DNA of 64,000 bases from assembly GCA_016124375.1 (NCBI GenBank), contig WGNV01000004.1, positions 62,001 to 126,000 of the forward strand, given 5' to 3'. Below, piece by piece: positions 60,391-64,000 of the stretch (its first letter is position 1; every line of letters begins with the position of its first letter). Made by a program: the position numbers and the translations under genes. This stretch comes from Tepidisphaera sp. (GTDB taxonomy: Bacteria > Planctomycetota > Phycisphaerae > Phycisphaerales > UBA1924). The notes under the pieces are model-generated. The model worked only from the letters and a program-made list of their open reading frames with translations. It was not told the origin of the DNA and ran no database searches.

Positions 60391-61416
60391 ATGACCATGC
60401 GCGTTCGCTGGCGGGGGCTCGAACTGCCGACCCGGGTCGTTGCCGACTCCAAGTTCAAGAACGACACCTACGGCCGCTTCGTGGTCGAGCCGTTCGAGCA
60501 CGGCTTCGGCACCACCGTCGGTAACAGCCTGCGCCGCGTGCTGCTCAGCTCCCTCGAAGGGGCCGCGGTCAAGTTCATCAAGATCAAGGGCGTGCAGCAC
60601 GAGTTTTCCCCGCTCAAGGGCGTGATGGAAGACGTCGTTGACATCGTCTTGAACGTCAAGAACCTCATCGTCAAGCTCGAAGGCGATGAGCCCAAGACCA
60701 TGAAGCTCGCCGCCCGCGGGCCCGGCGAAGTCACCGCCGACATGATCCAGGCCGACACCGCCGTCACCATCCTCAACAAGGACCTGGTGATCGCGACGCT
60801 GACCGAACCCATCGAGTTCGAGATGGAACTGACCGTCGCCAAGGGTCGGGGCTACGTCCCCGCCAGCGAGCAGTACAACTCGGGCGAAGAGCAGGAAATC
60901 GGCGTCATCCACGTCGACAGCATCTACTCCCCCGTCCAGCGCGTCCGCTACAAGGTCGAGGACACCCGCGTCGGCCAGCGCACCAACTACGACAAGCTCA
61001 CCCTCGAAATCTGGACCAACGGCACCGTCGCGCCCGACCTCGCGCTCGTCGAAGCCGCCAAGATCCTCCGCAAGCACCTGAACCCCTTCGTGCAGTACTT
61101 CGAGATCGGCGAAGAGCGCGTGAGCGAAGCCGCCGCGGCTGCCGCCAGCGTCGACGAAGAACTCATCCGCAAGCTCAACATGTCCATCAACGAACTGGAA
61201 CTCTCGGTCCGCGCCTCCAACTGCCTGGAGTCCGCCCGCATCGAGACCGTCGGCCAGCTCGTCACCCAGACCGATGCCGAACTCCTGAAGCTCCGTTCCT
61301 TCGGCCGCACCTCGCTGCGTGAAGTGAAGCGCAAGCTGCAGGACATCAGCCTGGACCTGGGCATGACCCTGCCCGAGGGGTATTCGGTGGCCCCAACCCA
61401 GATGCCGACGGTGTAA
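60391..61416 (+). CDS. rpoA: RNA polymerase alpha subunit
   Basis: 341 aa. The N-terminal dimerisation domain shows FVVEPFEHGFGTTVGNSLRRVLLSSL and KGVMEDVVDIVLNVK. The C-terminal domain (~265-330) shows INELELSVRASNCLESARIETVGQLV and LLKLRSFGRTSLREVKRKL, the UP-element and activator contact surface. ATG at 60391 (MTMRVRW), with an alternative two codons on. Standard length. Confidence 0.97.
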   Translation: MTMRVRWRGLELPTRVVADSKFKNDTYGRFVVEPFEHGFGTTVGNSLRRVLLSSLEGAAVKFIKIKGVQHEFSPLKGVMEDVVDIVLNVKNLIVKLEGDEPKTMKLAARGPGEVTADMIQADTAVTILNKDLVIATLTEPIEFEMELTVAKGRGYVPASEQYNSGEEQEIGVIHVDSIYSPVQRVRYKVEDTRVGQRTNYDKLTLEIWTNGTVAPDLALVEAAKILRKHLNPFVQYFEIGEERVSEAAAAAASVDEELIRKLNMSINELELSVRASNCLESARIETVGQLVTQTDAELLKLRSFGRTSLREVKRKLQDISLDLGMTLPEGYSVAPTQMPTV

Positions 61417-61475
61417 GTGCCTTTTCGAACCGACTTTTGAGGTTCTCCGGAAACGGAGGGCCTACACTCTCAGTC

Positions 61476-61567
61476 CTTCCCGGGGTGGCAGCCTGCTTCC
61501 CCGGAAGTTTCTCCGGCCAGCGTGCCTGGTCGGATCTTGATAGACGAACCCGGGCCGCTTCGGCCCG
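61476..61567 (+). promoter_or_regulatory. structured leader of rplQ
   Basis: Two hairpins: CTTCCCGGGG/CCCCGGAAG with one bulge (61476-61507) and CGGGCC-GCTTC-GGCCCG (61551-61567), the latter followed by TTTCTTC like an intrinsic terminator and only 25 nt before the rplQ ATG. An attenuator or autoregulatory site is possible. A weak -10, TACACT, is at 61463. Confidence 0.5.
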
Positions 61568-61591
61568 TTTCTTCGCAGCGGAGTATCGATC

Positions 61592-62197
61592 ATGCGTCAC
61601 GGCAGGGCTGGATATCGACTCGGACGGAAGACCGCGCACCGCACCTCGACGCTGCGCAACTTGGCGGCTGGCCTCTTCGAGCACGGTCAGATCGTCACCA
61701 CCATTCCCAAGGCCAAGGCCGTGCAGCCCATGATCGAGAAGATCATCACCGCCGCCAAGAGCGGCACGCTCGCCGACCGCCGCCGCATCATCGCCAAGCT
61801 CGGCGGCGACCGCCTGGGCTTCGATTGGCTCTACCTCCCCAAGAAGGCCAGCGACGCCGAGCAGGAAGCCGTCCAAAAGCTCCGCGACCAGACCACGCCC
61901 TTCTTTGACCTCCCCGAGAGCAGCCAGGTCGAGCGTAACCGCTACGGCGAACTGCGCAAGGCCCCCAAGCTGGTCAAGCACATCTTCGACCGCGTCGCCC
62001 CCCGCTTCGCGGATCGCCAGGGCGGCTACACCCGCATCGTCAAGCTCGGCCGCCACCGCATCGGCGACGGCACCGAACTCTGCGTGCTCCAGTTCGTGGG
62101 CGCCGAAGACGGCGCCGAGATCAGCGGCCAGCGCAGCACCCGCCGCAAGACCGCCGACAAGCGCCGCGAATACGCCGCGTCGCTCAAGAAGGCCTGA
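61592..62197 (+). CDS. rplQ: 50S ribosomal protein L17 with internal insert
   Basis: 201 aa against ~120 in E. coli. Residues 1-60 are standard (MRHGRAGYRLGRKTAHRTST, then LRNLAAGLFEHGQIVTT). Residues ~65-122 are an insert rich in charged residues, with DRLGFDWLYLPKKASDAEQ. The family pattern then resumes (VKHIFDRVAPRFADRQGGYTRIVKLGRHRIGDG) and a basic tail of ~30 residues follows. A strong terminator follows the stop. Confidence 0.94.
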   Translation: MRHGRAGYRLGRKTAHRTSTLRNLAAGLFEHGQIVTTIPKAKAVQPMIEKIITAAKSGTLADRRRIIAKLGGDRLGFDWLYLPKKASDAEQEAVQKLRDQTTPFFDLPESSQVERNRYGELRKAPKLVKHIFDRVAPRFADRQGGYTRIVKLGRHRIGDGTELCVLQFVGAEDGAEISGQRSTRRKTADKRREYAASLKKA

Positions 62198-62223
62198 AAA
62201 GCAGCCACATCTCCAATCAAACG

Positions 62224-62251
62224 AAAACCCCGCGACTGCTCGCGGGGTTTT
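62224..62251. terminator. strong intrinsic terminator after rplQ
   Basis: A 12-bp perfect stem AAAACCCCGCGA-CTGC-TCGCGGGGTTTT followed by TCT. It also serves the convergent membrane-protein gene. Confidence 0.93.
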
Positions 62252-62278
62252 TCTATTCCCTGAAGCCTCGTCCGCACT

Positions 62279-63943
62279 TCAGAACCGGGGCCCCCTGAGC
62301 TGATTTTCGCTCACATCCGCCTTGGGAGTAATCACAATCGCGTCCAGCATGCCATTGGGTCCCATGATGAGTTTGACCTGACATTGATCCAGCGTCAGCA
62401 CCCAGTGCCCCTCGTATTCGGCGAGGGGCTTGAACGCCATGCCTGCGGGCAATCGTTTGTTCACGCTCTGCGGCGTGTCAACGTCCGTGATGGTTGTTCC
62501 CAGCAGTTCGAACTCGCCGCCGAAATCAGCACTCTTGGGGCTATCGCTGATCCCGAAATCGTTCATGGAGAGAGCGATCAACTCGATGGTCTGCGTCTTG
62601 GGAATCACATACGCATAGACGCCAAGCGAATCCCACGCCCGCAGGTCGACTCCGTCGGTCACGCGCCGCTCGTTGGACCCTATCGCCGCCACCAGGTCGG
62701 GGGCCTGAGGCGAGGACGCCAGCGGCTTGCCGTTGACTGTCAAGGCTCCGCTTGTGATCTTGAACTTGATCGAACGCGGAGCGCGATCGCCTTGCAGATC
62801 GTTCAACGCTTTGGCGTCGCCGGATTCCCCGGCCTTTCGAAACGCCTCGCTCGCGGCCTTGGCCCGCTCTTCACCTGCTCGATGCAGGGAGTCCTGTTTC
62901 GATGCCATCGCCACGTACCGATTCAGGGACTGCCTGTAGCGCTCCAACGCGTCAGTATCTGCAAACTGCAGCTGCCCGAGATGGAGGCGAACGTTGCTCC
63001 CCTGCGAATCCATCAGTGCCAGAATGGCCGAGACTTCATCAAACATCGCGTCGTCGTAGCGATGGCACGCGTCGAGGGTCGAGCGCAGGCTGTCCATCTG
63101 GCCGCTCATGACGCGACGTGCCTCGGCCTCCTCGCCACGCGTGGTCGCGGTCTTCACGATGTCCTCGACCACCTTGGACATCATCGTGCGCATGTGATCA
63201 TGAAACTCCTGAGACGCCTGCCGCGCCTTGGCAACGTTTAGGCGGGTCTCGAGCCTCGCTTGTGGGTTGGCAAGGTTTTTCGGGAGCAGCCACGTCTCCG
63301 GTTTGAGCGCGACCAACCGCCTCTGGTAGTTGACCGCTTCGCGGGCTATTGATTCAAGAAAAGCCTTCAGCGCCAGTTCCTCGTCGCTCAGGGTTTGGCC
63401 TTTGCCGATGATGCCTTCCGGCATCGCTGGATGGGCCTGAGACTGGTTGTCGATCGCCTGCTTCGTAAAGGTCGCCACCGACTTTGAGAACTGTTGCTCG
63501 TGTCGCGTCATGGCCCCGGCGCTTTGGGGCGCGAACGCCCCAGCGACGCAACTGATCGACAGCCCCAGCCCGGCCCCGGCCATCTGGCGACCAAGTTTGT
63601 CTTTGCCGAGTTTCCTAAGCGTGTACCCGCAGCCAGCCGCCAAAATCCCCATCAGCGCCGCACCGAACAGAAACTTGATTCCTTCCGCCATCTGCTCGCC
63701 GTTCTGTGAGTTGACCAGCGCCTCCACCGCGTGGCTGCGGGGTGTGCTCGGAAGCCAAAGATGCACCGCGTTCGCCGCGGCCAGCAGCAGGCACAAGCCG
63801 CCGAATACGCTCACGATCACCAATCGCGTACGCCGCAGCGGCGGGGGCTTGGCCACAGTGTCGTTCGAAGGCGTCGGCCCCGACTCGACAGTCTCCACCG
63901 GCGGGCGCACGGCTCCAAAAGACACCTCTGACTCATGATTCAT
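62279..63943 (-). CDS. membrane protein of unknown function
   Basis: 554 aa. Residues 1-40 are polar; two to three hydrophobic helices follow (~42-62, ~92-110, ~122-140). A long helical extracytoplasmic or cytoplasmic stretch (~145-380) leads to a C-terminal beta-rich domain with LTVNGKPLASSPQAPDLVAAIG, then RAWDSLGVYAYVIPKTQTIELIAL, which resembles DUF7738-like domains. The ATG at 63943 has GAGGA 8 nt upstream. Converges with rplQ. No neighbour suggests its role. Confidence 0.7.
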   Translation of the reverse strand: MNHESEVSFGAVRPPVETVESGPTPSNDTVAKPPPLRRTRLVIVSVFGGLCLLLAAANAVHLWLPSTPRSHAVEALVNSQNGEQMAEGIKFLFGAALMGILAAGCGYTLRKLGKDKLGRQMAGAGLGLSISCVAGAFAPQSAGAMTRHEQQFSKSVATFTKQAIDNQSQAHPAMPEGIIGKGQTLSDEELALKAFLESIAREAVNYQRRLVALKPETWLLPKNLANPQARLETRLNVAKARQASQEFHDHMRTMMSKVVEDIVKTATTRGEEAEARRVMSGQMDSLRSTLDACHRYDDAMFDEVSAILALMDSQGSNVRLHLGQLQFADTDALERYRQSLNRYVAMASKQDSLHRAGEERAKAASEAFRKAGESGDAKALNDLQGDRAPRSIKFKITSGALTVNGKPLASSPQAPDLVAAIGSNERRVTDGVDLRAWDSLGVYAYVIPKTQTIELIALSMNDFGISDSPKSADFGGEFELLGTTITDVDTPQSVNKRLPAGMAFKPLAEYEGHWVLTLDQCQVKLIMGPNGMLDAIVITPKADVSENQLRGPRF

Positions 63944-64000
63944 GATTCGTTCCTCGCGCTGACGGGCCGCCGCATTCAAGGGTTCGGCATGTCCAGGCGG

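Noticed and set aside
63976-64000. End of a further minus-strand gene (reading RLDMPNP then stop)
   Set aside because: Only seven codons are inside the window; too short to support.

Overview
The window is one contiguous stretch of a high-GC bacterial chromosome, densely coded on both strands. Several traits point to a planctomycete, most likely a Phycisphaerae-type lineage: a Gld-type ABC module, secreted proteins with dockerin repeats, a CxxC-x13-CxxC zinc-ribbon membrane protein, a PvdM/Kelch-like secreted proteome, and ribosomal protein genes scattered out of the usual spc/alpha order. This assignment is an inference; there is no rRNA in the window.

Layout. 1-4.3 kb: divergent partial gene, then an overlapping three-gene Gld-type ABC export/auxiliary operon. 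4.3-10 kb, minus strand: zinc-ribbon membrane protein, DUF444 (YeaH/YhbH), UPF0104-type membrane protein, large secreted helical protein and small membrane protein. 10-15.5 kb: rho with a very long disordered N-terminus, a PH-domain/dephospho-CoA-kinase fusion, hpt, and a GNAT enzyme on the opposite strand. 15.5-24 kb: dnaA with a long non-coding upstream region, an STN-domain secreted protein, DUF6065, an ECF sigma/zinc-finger anti-sigma pair, tRNA-Arg(CCU), an RD-rich secreted protein and a porin. 24-35 kb: S41 protease, MFS, tRNA-Arg(CCG), nth, DUF4149, sugar isomerase-like protein, GH20-like glycosidase plus SSS symporter, lgt. 35-38 kb: flotillin plus NfeD partner. 38-45 kb, plus strand: galE, hydrolase, unknown protein, PhnCDE, and a convergent tRNA-Gly(UCC). 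45-54 kb: RluA/methyltransferase fusion, EVE protein, mutarotase-like protein, large coiled-coil membrane protein, pdhC-pdhB. 54-64 kb: beta-propeller/dockerin protein, secY, infA, rpmJ, rpsM, rpsK, rpoA, rplQ, and a membrane protein.

Two dispersed repeat systems stand out. (1) A ~34-nt palindromic element (GACG + 8-bp stem + 10-12-nt loop resembling GAGGCTCTGCGA + GT) occurs five times. Its stem positions change in a compensatory way, two pairs are inverted like BIMEs, and copies lie in-frame inside nth and inside the linker of the RluA/methyltransferase fusion. (2) Short tandem arrays of 8-bp units (one array of 7-bp units) sit at or just past the 3' ends of at least eight genes; one array has been read into the C-terminus of Nth. 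Together these repeats appear to be reshaping gene ends and protein linkers.

Most gene starts were re-chosen using Shine-Dalgarno-like motifs, signal peptides and ATGA/GTGA overlaps.
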